64,000 nucleotides of DNA from Clostridia bacterium (GTDB lineage: Bacteria; Bacillota; Clostridia; Christensenellales; Pumilibacteraceae). A program made the position numbers and the translations under genes. Under the pieces are notes generated by a model, which did not search any database, was not told the origin of the DNA, and worked only from the letters and a program-made list of their open reading frames with translations. Positions within the stretch are counted from its first letter, which is position 1; every line of letters begins with the position of its first letter. Location of the stretch: assembly GCA_017623455.1 (NCBI GenBank), contig JAGAPA010000092.1, positions 1 to 64,000 on the forward strand. Reading direction: 5' to 3'. Of this stretch, positions 27,266 through 35,749 are shown piece by piece.

Positions 27266-27940
27266 ATGGATAACTTATACATAAAAAATAAATACTCTGA
27301 CTTTTACACACAGTTTGAAAAGTATTGTTCACTTCTCGTTGAGTGGAATGAGAAAATAAATCTTACGGCAATAACCGATCACGACGAAGTTTTTACTAAA
27401 CACTTTGTTGATTCTCTTATTGGTGAAGAATTTATAAAAAAGAACGCTACCGTTATTGATATAGGAACGGGAGCAGGTTTTCCTTCGCTTCCTATCAAGA
27501 TAGTAAGAGATGATATTAATCTTACTCTTAACGACTGCTTAAATAAACGTCTTATATTTTTAAGCGAGGTTATAAAAGAGCTTAATATAAATAAGGTAAG
27601 AACCGTTCATTCCAGAGCTGAGGATTTACCCAAAAATGAAAAGTATGATTATGCTCTCTCTCGTGCCGTTGCTTCGCTTAATACCTTATGTGAGTATTGT
27701 TTGCCTTTTGTAAAGGTGGGAGGATATTTTATTGCATATAAGTCAAAGGATATAGACGAAGAACTTAAGAATAGCGAAAAGGCTATAGAAATTCTTGGTG
27801 GTAAAATAGAAGAGGTTAAGGAAATAGAAATTCCAGATACAGATATATTGAGAAAGTTGGTATTTATAAAAAAGATAAAGGAGACCCCTGCTAAATATCC
27901 AAGAGGTAAAAATTTACCTAAAACCAAACCTTTAACTTAA
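27266..27940 (+). CDS. rsmG: 16S rRNA m7G527 methyltransferase RsmG
   Basis: 224 residues. RsmG/GidB signature blocks: VEWNEKINLTAI, KHFVDSL, the AdoMet loop VIDIGTGAGFPSLPIKI, and ALSRAVASL. It methylates G527 of 16S rRNA. Good codon structure from ATG 27266 but no Shine-Dalgarno; the consensus promoter lies immediately upstream. It is the only plus-strand core gene near the DnaA boxes, the arrangement expected for the right side of an origin. Confidence 0.96.
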   Translation: MDNLYIKNKYSDFYTQFEKYCSLLVEWNEKINLTAITDHDEVFTKHFVDSLIGEEFIKKNATVIDIGTGAGFPSLPIKIVRDDINLTLNDCLNKRLIFLSEVIKELNINKVRTVHSRAEDLPKNEKYDYALSRAVASLNTLCEYCLPFVKVGGYFIAYKSKDIDEELKNSEKAIEILGGKIEEVKEIEIPDTDILRKLVFIKKIKETPAKYPRGKNLPKTKPLT

Positions 27941-28026
27941 AATTAAATTGAAAAGTCAAGTTAATTTTGACAATTTTTGTAATAAAATTATTTAAATTTA
28001 ATATTTTAAGTGAAAAATGACGAAAA

Positions 28027-28076
28027 AGCTCCGATTGTTGGGAAATGTTATCCACAATTGGAGTTTTGTTATATAG
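28027..28076 (+). terminator. rsmG terminator hairpin containing a DnaA box
   Basis: CTCCGATTGT pairs with ACAATTGGAG (one G-T wobble position), followed by TTTTGTT. A perfect DnaA box TTATCCACA (28048-28056) overlaps the loop and the 3' arm. Confidence 0.6.
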
Positions 28077-28083
28077 CAAAATA

Positions 28084-28101
28084 GTCTACCTATAGGTAGA
28101 C
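28084..28101. repeat. Perfect 18-bp palindrome beside IS30
   Basis: GTCTACCTATAGGTAGAC is its own complement. It lies 18 bp below the transposase stop. IS30-family elements favour palindromic targets, so this may mark the insertion site or an element end; it could also be a weak terminator. Confidence 0.5.
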
Positions 28102-28118
28102 GGCAAAATTTGTATTTT

Positions 28119-29171
28119 TTAGGCTATTAATTGTAATTGCTCGTTAAAAAGTTCTTGTGACGTTGCGTATCCTAATACTTCTCTTGGATAATTATTAAGC
28201 CAGGATTGAACGTTGTATATGTCCTGTTTTGAATATTTTGCAAGATTAGATCCTTTGGGGATTAGTCTTCGGATCTCACGGTTTAGACGTTCGTTAGTTC
28301 CTCGTTCGTATGCGGAGTATGGATGGCAGTAATAAACGGTAGTTCTTTTCTTATTGCCGAACACGGACTTTTCCATTCCTTTAACGTTAGAAAACTCACA
28401 ACCGTTATCTACCGTTATGCTCTTAAATATTTTAGAAAAGAGTTTACCGTATTGACGTTCCAAGGAGTTGAGCACGGTTACTACCGAACTTGCCTTTTGG
28501 TTTGGGATCTTAAATATTAATTCTTGACGCGTCAGGCGTTCAGAAAAAGCAAGTATGCATTGTCTTGTCGGTCCGCAAACACAATCAAGTTCCCAATGCC
28601 CGAAAGTTTTACGTTGATTAATTTCATCCGGGCGAAACTCTATACTTATTCCACGTGGAGCACGTTTAGCAACCGTCTTCCTATACGTTTTCTTTTCCCT
28701 CTTTGCAATGGTTATAGTGTCGAAAATTCCAATTTCAATATAACGGTAAAGTGTTGTTTTGCTAATAGTAAAACTAAAAATCTTGTTACGTACAATCTGA
28801 CCGAGAGCTGCACAAGCAGAAAACTTATCATTCTTAACCTTGTTTTCGATGTATCGGATAAATTCGTAATTATCACCTATTTTGAGTGGACGTCCTTTTG
28901 CTGTGCATAAATAATCATAACGTTCTTGAGCAAGGTTTGCTGAATATCTTATTTCTTTTTTATAGTACGTCTTATCTAGAACGCCTTTTACAAGATAATG
29001 ATCCTGTTTTGTAGTATGCTCATACTTACCACGTTCAAGCTCACGGTAGATGGTTCTAAGACTTACCCCGACTTGCTTTGCGATCTCTGACTTAGATACT
29101 TTTGCGTTATATAACGTTTCAATCTTTAATCTTTGTGTGTACGTTAAATTTTTACTTCCTTTTTGTCTCAT
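28119..29171 (-). CDS. IS30-family DDE transposase
   Basis: 350 residues, full length. N-terminal helix-turn-helix (SKSEIAKQVGVSLRTIYREL), and a DDE catalytic core with D196 in GHWELDCV, D255 in TVDNGCEF and E294 in ERGTNERLNR. The frame is intact and AAGGAGC precedes the ATG. Clear terminal inverted repeats could not be set; a TTGACAAACC end-like sequence occurs near 29245 (minus strand). It borders the inovirus-like segment and could be either a plain insertion or the element's own integration enzyme. Confidence 0.95.
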   Translation of the reverse strand: MRQKGSKNLTYTQRLKIETLYNAKVSKSEIAKQVGVSLRTIYRELERGKYEHTTKQDHYLVKGVLDKTYYKKEIRYSANLAQERYDYLCTAKGRPLKIGDNYEFIRYIENKVKNDKFSACAALGQIVRNKIFSFTISKTTLYRYIEIGIFDTITIAKREKKTYRKTVAKRAPRGISIEFRPDEINQRKTFGHWELDCVCGPTRQCILAFSERLTRQELIFKIPNQKASSVVTVLNSLERQYGKLFSKIFKSITVDNGCEFSNVKGMEKSVFGNKKRTTVYYCHPYSAYERGTNERLNREIRRLIPKGSNLAKYSKQDIYNVQSWLNNYPREVLGYATSQELFNEQLQLIA

Positions 29172-29539
29172 AATAGGATAAGCTCCTTAATAGAATAAAC
29201 TTCGTTAAAATTTTGGTCGATGATTTTATCATAGTTCTTTTGGTTTGTCAAGTGAATAAGTGTACAGGTTGCGACATTTACAGGGGAGCGAACTCGAAGA
29301 AGGCAAAGGGCGGAAATCCCCAATTTCCCCCTCTGCACACCCCGATCACTATGTCGCACATAAGCTTTATAGGTGAGCTAACTTTTTTTAGGTTTAATAA
29401 GGGAGAATGTTTACATTAAGTCAGGCTTATCTTCGATGAATATATTATACTTACGTATATACGTACGTAGGTTTGACGGTTAAAAATCATGGAATATTAA
29501 AAACGAATATAAGTATTTTATTAAAAAAATAAAAATATA
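29172..29539. other. Region above IS30 without a gene
   Basis: It contains the IS30 upstream end and an inverted pair TGCGACAT (29268-29275) / ATGTCGCA (29351-29358). A GC-richer stretch between them (GGCGGAAATCCCCAATTTCC) is unlike its AT-rich surroundings. No coding sequence is credible. Confidence 0.5.
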
Positions 29540-29568
29540 TTGACTTTTTACTCAAAATAGTTTATTAT
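29540..29568 (+). promoter_or_regulatory. Promoter of the nuclease gene
   Basis: TTGACT (29540-29545), 17-bp spacer, TATTAT (29563-29568). Predicted start is about 29575, exactly where the inverted-repeat leader begins. Confidence 0.7.
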
Positions 29569-29572
29569 TTAA

Positions 29573-29666
29573 TTGCTACACAAAATAATATCCATTTTAG
29601 GCACTTTTCCAATATCGGTAAAAAGTGTATTTTTTGGTCGCCTTAAATGGATAATTTGTGTAGCAA
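29573..29666 (+). promoter_or_regulatory. Long inverted-repeat leader hairpin
   Basis: The arms TTGCTACACAAA...ATCCATTTTAGGC (29573-29602) and GCCTTAAATGGAT...TTTGTGTAGCAA (29640-29666) pair over about 25 positions. A second stem (CACTTTT / AAAAAGTG) lies inside. The whole structure forms the first 90 nt of the predicted nuclease mRNA, ending 32 nt before its ribosome binding site. It could be a regulatory RNA, an RNase III site or a relic of a miniature transposon. Confidence 0.7.
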
Positions 29667-29709
29667 CAATGACCAATTCTTACACTTTTTATACTTTAAG
29701 GAGATATTT

Positions 29710-30402
29710 ATGGAAAAGAAAGAATTAAAATGTCCTATTTGTGGTGAGCCAACTAACGTGTATATGGGAAAAGCGAGAAAAGACTGTTTATGTTATAAGC
29801 ACGGTAGAATGGCTAATTCTGGAGAAATAAGTCAATGTACAGATTGCGGGAAATGGAATAAAAAAGGTACTACTTGTGAATGCAAAAAAGCAAAAGAAGA
29901 AAATAAGGTAGAAAACGAACTTGCTTGTTTGGTGTGTGGAGAACCGTCTAACGGAAAGCATTTTTGTATTAAATGTTGGAATAAATACAAAGATAAATCA
30001 ATAGACTTGAGAATTACGCATTGTAATACAACACAAATATTAGATGAATATGGAAATAAAACAAAGAAAGCAAAAGACGGCAGATTTGTGCGTAGTCTTT
30101 CTGAAAAAATTATATTAGATTATTTTTTTGATAATTATATACGAGTAATATACGAAAAAACAATACCTTATATAAACGAAAAAGGAGAAGAAAAAGAACT
30201 TCATCCAGATTTTTATTTGAAAGACCATGACTTATATATAGAATTTAATGGCTTAACTAATAAATCATACTTAAAAATGAAAGAATACGTAAATAAAATT
30301 TATAAAGAAAAAGGCTTAAAAGTTGAAATATTAGAATCAGAAGATATTGACGATATTGAAAAAACAATGGAAAAGCTTTTAAGTAAATATCCTAAAAAGT
30401 AA
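29710..30402 (+). CDS. Zinc-ribbon protein with PD-(D/E)XK-type nuclease domain
   Basis: 230 residues. The N-terminal half has several cysteine pairs (CPICGEP 8-14, CTDCGKW 43-49, CLVCGEP 73-79, CIKCW 86-90), suggesting two or more zinc ribbons. The C-terminal half has SEKIILDYF (E132), HPDFYL (D167) and YIEFNG (E178), the pattern of the PD-(D/E)XK fold where the final position resembles the EYxG of helicase-associated members. TAAGGAG lies 7 nt before ATG 29710; the open frame upstream is the hairpin leader. It is flanked by mobile genes. A stand-alone DNA nuclease for defence or for the mobile element is the likely role. Confidence 0.65.
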   Translation: MEKKELKCPICGEPTNVYMGKARKDCLCYKHGRMANSGEISQCTDCGKWNKKGTTCECKKAKEENKVENELACLVCGEPSNGKHFCIKCWNKYKDKSIDLRITHCNTTQILDEYGNKTKKAKDGRFVRSLSEKIILDYFFDNYIRVIYEKTIPYINEKGEEKELHPDFYLKDHDLYIEFNGLTNKSYLKMKEYVNKIYKEKGLKVEILESEDIDDIEKTMEKLLSKYPKK

Positions 30403-30423
30403 ACAGCAAAAAAAAGAAAAATA

Positions 30424-30482
30424 GAGGTGGGATGTCCAAGTGATAAATCACTTTGGATCATCTCCACCTCTTAATTTTTTAT
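30424..30482 (+). terminator. Terminator of the nuclease gene
   Basis: GAGGTGG...CCACCTC encloses an inner stem (TCCAAGTG / TCACTTTGGA), then TTAATTTTTTA. Confidence 0.85.
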
Positions 30483-30511
30483 TAATTTTTTTTATTTTAT
30501 AGCAAAAACTA

Positions 30512-30540
30512 TTGACTTTTTTATTAAAATTGCATATAAT
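30512..30540 (+). promoter_or_regulatory. Consensus promoter of the twin-hairpin RNA
   Basis: TTGACT (30512-30517), 17-bp spacer, TATAAT (30535-30540), with the same TTGACTTTTTA block as the nuclease promoter. Confidence 0.75.
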
Positions 30541-30546
30541 AATATT

Positions 30547-30650
30547 GTAACAAGTTTGCATATGTTGTAGGTTTTCCTATGTTAGCAACTTGATAAAAAA
30601 CAAATGGCATACGTTGTAGGTATTCACCTATGTTCGCCATTTGTTTTTTT
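30547..30650 (+). ncRNA. Twin-hairpin small RNA
   Basis: About 100 nt with no open frame, starting 7 nt after a consensus promoter and ending in a terminator-type hairpin plus eight T. Two tandem hairpins share an inner motif: TTGTAGG opposite CCTATGTT, with an asymmetric internal loop and a 4-5-nt apex. Their outer stems differ in sequence but each pairs fully (CAAGTT/AACTTG in the first, CAAATGGC/GCCATTTG in the second), which supports selected structure. The second hairpin also serves as terminator for the convergent minus-strand gene. I do not recognise it as a known family. Confidence 0.65.
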
Positions 30651-30982
30651 TATTTTCTTCGTCTATTTTTATAATTACGGATTTTACTTTTAACCAGTTT
30701 AAAATCAGCAGAGCTAAAAGACATATTCTTTATTGGATTAGCACTAAAATTTTGCTTACGCTCATTAATAATTCCGTTGCGTATGTAAGCAATAGAAGTA
30801 TCAAACTTTTTAGGATTTTGTTTTAATTTCATATTTTTTCTACCAAATGTATATTCACTATGAGTTATGCCTATAGCATGATATCTATTACCTTTTTCTT
30901 CAAAAATATAATTAGGATGTTTAGTTTTATTGTTATACCTAAATTCGTTTTTAGATATAATTTTTTTCTTATTTCTACTCAC
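30650..30982 (-). CDS. Small basic protein at end of phage-like operon
   Basis: 110 residues from a GTG at 30982 (VSRNKKKIISKNEFRYNN), preceded by GGTGAGGA; it starts just inside the end of the ATPase gene. Very basic throughout, ending in RNYKNRRRK, with no membrane segment. It resembles in composition the 115-residue basic protein at 36534, so both may bind DNA or RNA. Function unknown. Confidence 0.6.
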   Translation of the reverse strand: MSRNKKKIISKNEFRYNNKTKHPNYIFEEKGNRYHAIGITHSEYTFGRKNMKLKQNPKKFDTSIAYIRNGIINERKQNFSANPIKNMSFSSADFKLVKSKIRNYKNRRRK

Positions 30983-33101
30983 TTTCCTCACCGCCTTTGT
31001 CACGATATTTTTTCAGCTTATTCTCCACCAGGTGTGACTTTTGGTAGTCGTATTCCTCTCTGCTTGGCACAACGTCAGCATAATACGGTAGATTGTCTAT
31101 TCCAGCTTCCGTAACGTCGTCAGCAAGATACTCACTGAAACAGTCCGTTGCGAACGTATCGGAGTAAACCTTTTTCTTGGACAGATAGTAAAACTTTTCT
31201 ATAGGCTCTCCATCCATCTTTCCGCTTTGTTGGTTTATAGTAAGAGTGTAGTAACCGTATCGGTTGTACGTTCTGACGTATAGATTGTGTATCCAGGATA
31301 CGATCTTGGTGTAAATGTAGTAACGTAACGTCATTTTGCCAGAATAGAAATTATACTCGTCATTGTAATCAGCATACCGAGGATACAGCCAGGCGTGCAA
31401 CAGCTCTTCTATCCAAAACAGGGGCATAGCAAGCTTAAGCTCTGAGCTTCCTGCAATCTGATTGATATAAGCAAGCTCACGACAGTCTGCTCCCAAACTT
31501 TCCGGGCGTTGATCATCGAAAAACACCATAGCATAAGGAAAGAAATCTACCGTGCAGCGCCCCCTGATCAGTTTGACAAAATCATTAAAAAGATCGTTTA
31601 GTTGGTTGACGTTATCGTCATCCTTTTTTTGACCTCTCGTATCGAGCTGGTTTCCACGTTCCTTTCCTGCCTCCATTACAACAATTATCCCGAAGTCAAA
31701 GAACGGACGTTCACGATCTGCGTCATAACCTTCCTCATACTTCCTACCTAAACGCAGAGAATCAAAGTTAATAACGTGGGAATACTCGCCCTCTCGCTCA
31801 TCAGAGTGAAAGTCTGACGTTACGATCGGAGAATTGCCAACGAACTCTATACGAGAATTTTCTTTTATTGCGTAATTCGAAATGGTTATACTCTTTCTTG
31901 TGTAAATAAAAAGACACTGCGCGTAAACTTCCATTGCCTTCCAGATCGTTACGCTGCGCAATCCGTCATGTACCTTTAGCGGATAATTTTTGACGTCATA
32001 ACCAAACAAAAAACCAGCATCTTTACTTCTACCGTATTCAATCTCTAATGACTTAATAAACTTCTTAGCAGAGCGCAAGGACCAAATTGTTTTATCATTA
32101 AAACAAGCGAAAAGTTCGTCCTCAAAAAGTCGCCAATTAAAATCAGGGAAAAGTAAAGACTTCTCCAACATTGTCTTTTTTGCCTGATCTCTGAATATAT
32201 TGGAAGCTGAAAGTGCCATATCCGTAATGCACGTTGTTTTCTTACTTCCCATTGTGCCAACCGACATTGATATGATCGGAAGCTCTTTAATGAAGTTTTC
32301 GTTAAAGCCCTCTAATGCGTTTAAGAATCGCTTAGCTCGTTTTTTACGCACGTAGAGAATAATCAGACTTATTGCCGGGATCCAAACGAACACAGGAAGT
32401 TGGAGAACGGGAGCTAACCTGCAAACAGTTCGTACAAATATTGAGTATAATGCAGAAAAATTAAACGATACTACGAAATAAAAGACAAACGCAAGAAGCT
32501 CTGCGAATATAGCAATAATGTTGAAGAACAGGAAAAACGTCAGAATGTATAAAGATAGGATCCGCTTCTCTTCCACTAAGAAAATAAACATATCACGGAC
32601 ATAAACCTTGCAGGGCTTGTATACGTAGATCTCAAACTTAAGGAAGAGCTGAAGAGGTTTTGTCTGCCGTCTCTCAACGTTTTCTTTTGGAATAGCGAAC
32701 TGCTTAAATATAACCACAATGCAAAGCACCAGAGGTATGAAGATCGCTGAAAATTTTGCAAGAGGGTCTAAAAAATCCACAACTGCAGCAATGTACGCAT
32801 TAAAGTTCTGAGACGTCCACAGCACTTTCCACCACTTTTGAATAAGAACGGTGAACTCGTTCCAGGTTAACGGTAGCTGCGCATCAATATCCGGAGGAAC
32901 GGTAGCAATACCCGGTATCCTCGTTGGCACGTCCGTACTGAAAACGAACTCAAAGTAATATACGATAGAATCGAATAAGTCGAGAAAAGCCTTGCAGACG
33001 TTGTCGAAGAACTTGGAGTAATTGGCAATGCAGAACCATAAGAAAAGCCCATAAACGACAACCCAGACTATGTAATATGAAATTCTTCTTGCTTTACTCA
33101 T
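30975..33101 (-). CDS. Membrane P-loop ATPase, Zot/pI-like morphogenesis candidate
   Basis: 708 residues. Four or more membrane segments come first (about 9-26, 112-133, 182-214, 230-250). A cytoplasmic ATPase follows with an unusual Walker A GTMGSKKTT (282-290) and a Walker-B-like FGIIVVMEAGKERGNQ (470-485). Filamentous-phage pI/Zot assembly ATPases are the best match in context: the gene follows a large secreted, C-terminally anchored protein and a tiny membrane peptide. Typical Zot proteins have their single helix elsewhere, so a conjugation-type coupling ATPase is an alternative. ATG 33101 overlaps the previous stop. Confidence 0.55.
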   Translation of the reverse strand: MSKARRISYYIVWVVVYGLFLWFCIANYSKFFDNVCKAFLDLFDSIVYYFEFVFSTDVPTRIPGIATVPPDIDAQLPLTWNEFTVLIQKWWKVLWTSQNFNAYIAAVVDFLDPLAKFSAIFIPLVLCIVVIFKQFAIPKENVERRQTKPLQLFLKFEIYVYKPCKVYVRDMFIFLVEEKRILSLYILTFFLFFNIIAIFAELLAFVFYFVVSFNFSALYSIFVRTVCRLAPVLQLPVFVWIPAISLIILYVRKKRAKRFLNALEGFNENFIKELPIISMSVGTMGSKKTTCITDMALSASNIFRDQAKKTMLEKSLLFPDFNWRLFEDELFACFNDKTIWSLRSAKKFIKSLEIEYGRSKDAGFLFGYDVKNYPLKVHDGLRSVTIWKAMEVYAQCLFIYTRKSITISNYAIKENSRIEFVGNSPIVTSDFHSDEREGEYSHVINFDSLRLGRKYEEGYDADRERPFFDFGIIVVMEAGKERGNQLDTRGQKKDDDNVNQLNDLFNDFVKLIRGRCTVDFFPYAMVFFDDQRPESLGADCRELAYINQIAGSSELKLAMPLFWIEELLHAWLYPRYADYNDEYNFYSGKMTLRYYIYTKIVSWIHNLYVRTYNRYGYYTLTINQQSGKMDGEPIEKFYYLSKKKVYSDTFATDCFSEYLADDVTEAGIDNLPYYADVVPSREEYDYQKSHLVENKLKKYRDKGGEESE

Positions 33102-33196
33102 AAAAGATTACAAAAACTCCAAATAAAGTAGCTCAAAACGAGAGCCACAACGATTACGATAACGATTTTAAGAATGATTAGCAGAATCTTTTTCAC
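33098..33196 (-). CDS. 32-residue membrane peptide, translationally coupled
   Basis: A GTG-initiated frame (VKKILLIILKIVIVIVVALV then LSYFIWSFCNLL) encodes one hydrophobic helix with a short basic N-terminus. GGAGGCGG lies 5 nt upstream. Its GTG overlaps the stop of the 611-residue gene by 4 bp, and its TGA overlaps the ATPase ATG by 4 bp, so all three are coupled. Its size and place resemble small virion or assembly proteins of filamentous phages, but this is inference. Confidence 0.7.
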   Translation of the reverse strand: MKKILLIILKIVIVIVVALVLSYFIWSFCNLL

Positions 33197-35013
33197 TTTT
33201 TCCGCCTCCGATTAGACTTCTTGCTATTCTTCTTTTTAGGCTTGTCCTTGTCCTTGCCGCCAAAAATAAGCTTAAACAGAGATATAACAATCTTCAGAAC
33301 TACAACCAAAACTATAATTCCGACAATAATAGCAATAATTTTAACAAGTAAAGCCCACCAATCAAAAGGCTCTGGCACTTCAGGATGCTGGATAGGAGGA
33401 AATATATCTATAACGTCTGAAGACACAGCGAGTACGGTAGCAACACCGTTTTTACAGAAAGTAAAATCTATAAATGTAAAATTTAAAAAGACATCAGTCT
33501 GAGCTACGTATGCATGCGTTCCGTCCGACGCGGCGACAGCCCCCACATTATTAAGATAGCAGGGGGCGGTGTAGTAATCAGATAAGTCAAAATGAAAAAT
33601 ATATGCTGTTTTTCCTGTTCTCCCGGCACTTTGGCTTAACGTGCCCAATTTTTCATAATAAGTTTCGTTGATTTTATAAAAATCGCAATAAACAGATTTA
33701 GATAAACTATTGTAGTCACCATATGATACTTTTTGAATAGTATCAAAAGTATCGTTATATGTACTATTTGTGCCAATAAATTGCTCCCACCAGTTAGGAG
33801 AAACTTGCTCTTTATACTCTAAAGTCTCTGCTTTAACATATACATCCTTATATCCGTACTTCTCGTTGTAGGGATCCTCAAAAAGCTCTGCAGGAAGCCT
33901 ACCGTCTTTTACAGGTATACTGTCATATTCCTGTCCGGGGAGATATGTGTCTGCATAAGAGTACACCCAATTACTTAAATCATCAGAAGAAACGTCATAA
34001 TCTACCGCTCTTGTATCCTCGGAACAAAAAGAATAAGTAAGTTTATCATAAGAACCCATTCTCCCTGATGGAGTAAAATTCCCGGATATGTTATACGTAT
34101 AATCGTAATAAACTTTAGGAACGGTAGCTGTTCCGCCGTTGGTTTTACTGCCCCAACCGAGCTGAGGATAATAGCCGTTAAGCTTATCCGAAGTAATACC
34201 TACCCATTTATATCTATTAGCATGTAAATTAACGTTGTCCCGTGTATCACTTACAACGATAGGACTTGTACGGTATCGCCAATACTCAAAATGGATCTCC
34301 GATACTTCTCCATACTGCTCAAGAATATCATTCGGAAGAGCAAAAGCAACAGAATTAATTTGTCCTTTAGGATAATCGTATACTTTTTCTTCAATATTAC
34401 GGTATACCATTGGAATAATAGTATCAACTCTGATAACGTCATACTCTTCTTTTGTGACTTCAAGTCCCGAATTTCCAAAAACAAATAAATATCTGAAACC
34501 GACAGTAAAAGTAGACGGAGTAGTATTGTTGTCACACATAAGCTTAACTTCAGATACGTCATAATAACGTTTAGTATTATCTGTATGAGTGTTATATAAC
34601 AGTTCAGGCTCGGAAACAACGTACTTAACGTACTTACCGTCTTCTGTTGCCTTGACGTAGCTAAGCTTATAACTGTTCCAATGCCCAGAGTTGTTAGTCT
34701 GGATGTGTATACGGTTATCTGTACTGTCTTTTAACACTTTATCTGTAGGATTATAGACATATACAAAATATAGAGGGAGTTCAGCCTTATCGGCCCAATA
34801 CTCTATAAAGTCAATAACCGTAATATCCGTTTTAGTCGATAAAGATGCTTCATCAAAGCCTTCAGAAGCTTGTAGTTCTTCCAAAGGCGATAATTCTTCA
34901 GCTAAAACTTTCGGTGCAGAGAAGTGGATGGGGGACACTAAAAAGCTTAGAAGAACCAAAACAGCACTTAAAAATGCTAAAATCTTAAATTTAACCTCGT
35001 GCAAGATGTCCAT
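33193..35013 (-). CDS. Large secreted surface protein with C-terminal anchor (pIII-like by position)
   Basis: 606 residues: signal peptide (FKILAFLSAVLVLLSFLVSP, then cleavage near VLAEE), a long tyrosine- and asparagine-rich extracellular part of about 510 residues, a C-terminal membrane helix (WWALLVKIIAIIVGIIVLVV) and a strongly basic cytoplasmic tail (KDKPKKKNSKKSNRRRKK). ATG 35013 has GGTGG 6 nt upstream; the frame extends further but without a site. In filamentous phages the adsorption protein before the assembly ATPase has this topology. A host adhesin is the alternative. Confidence 0.6.
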   Translation of the reverse strand: MDILHEVKFKILAFLSAVLVLLSFLVSPIHFSAPKVLAEELSPLEELQASEGFDEASLSTKTDITVIDFIEYWADKAELPLYFVYVYNPTDKVLKDSTDNRIHIQTNNSGHWNSYKLSYVKATEDGKYVKYVVSEPELLYNTHTDNTKRYYDVSEVKLMCDNNTTPSTFTVGFRYLFVFGNSGLEVTKEEYDVIRVDTIIPMVYRNIEEKVYDYPKGQINSVAFALPNDILEQYGEVSEIHFEYWRYRTSPIVVSDTRDNVNLHANRYKWVGITSDKLNGYYPQLGWGSKTNGGTATVPKVYYDYTYNISGNFTPSGRMGSYDKLTYSFCSEDTRAVDYDVSSDDLSNWVYSYADTYLPGQEYDSIPVKDGRLPAELFEDPYNEKYGYKDVYVKAETLEYKEQVSPNWWEQFIGTNSTYNDTFDTIQKVSYGDYNSLSKSVYCDFYKINETYYEKLGTLSQSAGRTGKTAYIFHFDLSDYYTAPCYLNNVGAVAASDGTHAYVAQTDVFLNFTFIDFTFCKNGVATVLAVSSDVIDIFPPIQHPEVPEPFDWWALLVKIIAIIVGIIVLVVVLKIVISLFKLIFGGKDKDKPKKKNSKKSNRRRKK

Positions 35014-35737
35014 GATATTCCACCTCACCGTTTATTATAAATTCACCGTCAAAAGATATTAGCTTGTCCGTAAGAAGCTCGTTGACTGCCGGCAATACAT
35101 AGTTGTTTTTATAGTTCTCAATTTCTTCCTTATCATTGTAATTATTATAAATCATTTCATTGCCATAAGCCATATTAAATCCGAACATTATGAAAAAATG
35201 CCCATCTTCAAACGAAAACATAAAATCAACACACCTATCGTCTAAATAGATCACACTGGGTTTAGAGTAATATCTATCAGACTCGTTTAGAACAGTATAA
35301 GTTTCGGATATTTCGGTTACGCCTTGGGCTGTCTCTTTATATACCGTTACGGTAGCACCTTTTTCAAGGGTTACACCTACAGCTTGAACGATCATTGTTT
35401 CACCCATTGAGTAACAAAAGAAATTAACCGGACAATAGCAAGAACGAAGAGTAGCTCCTAAAGGGTTTTCGTCCTGATGATACTCATTATAATCGTGACC
35501 GTCAAATCCGTCCTGAAGGCAGTGAGACAAATACCAGACGTTACGACTTCCTATAAGAAAATCTGTCAAAAAAAGATTAGCATCTACTTTTTTAACCTCG
35601 GGATTAACAAAATCAGGCAAAGACTGATTATCTTTGCCTGATGTATTTGCTGTAACAAGGAGGGGTGCTACAGCTAAAATCCCGCAAAAACAAACTACCA
35701 AAAATATCCAAAATTTGTTTTTGTTTCTTTTACTCAT
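34991..35737 (-). CDS. Secreted protein with signal peptide (phage-like module)
   Basis: 248 residues. N-terminal signal peptide (KFWIFLVVCFCGILAVAPLL, cleavage near VTA-N). The mature part has several cysteines (HCLQD, SCYCPVNFFC) that could form disulphides. TTGGAGG precedes ATG 35737. The end overlaps the start of the large surface protein by 23 bp. No family is recognised; a minor virion or envelope protein fits the context. Confidence 0.65.
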   Translation of the reverse strand: MSKRNKNKFWIFLVVCFCGILAVAPLLVTANTSGKDNQSLPDFVNPEVKKVDANLFLTDFLIGSRNVWYLSHCLQDGFDGHDYNEYHQDENPLGATLRSCYCPVNFFCYSMGETMIVQAVGVTLEKGATVTVYKETAQGVTEISETYTVLNESDRYYSKPSVIYLDDRCVDFMFSFEDGHFFIMFGFNMAYGNEMIYNNYNDKEEIENYKNNYVLPAVNELLTDKLISFDGEFIINGEVEYHGHLARG

Positions 35738-35749
35738 AATACCTCCAAA

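Noticed and set aside
27946..29290. Exact IS30 terminal inverted repeats
   Set aside because: TTGACAA-containing sequences exist on both sides, but no pair aligns well enough to define ends or a target duplication.
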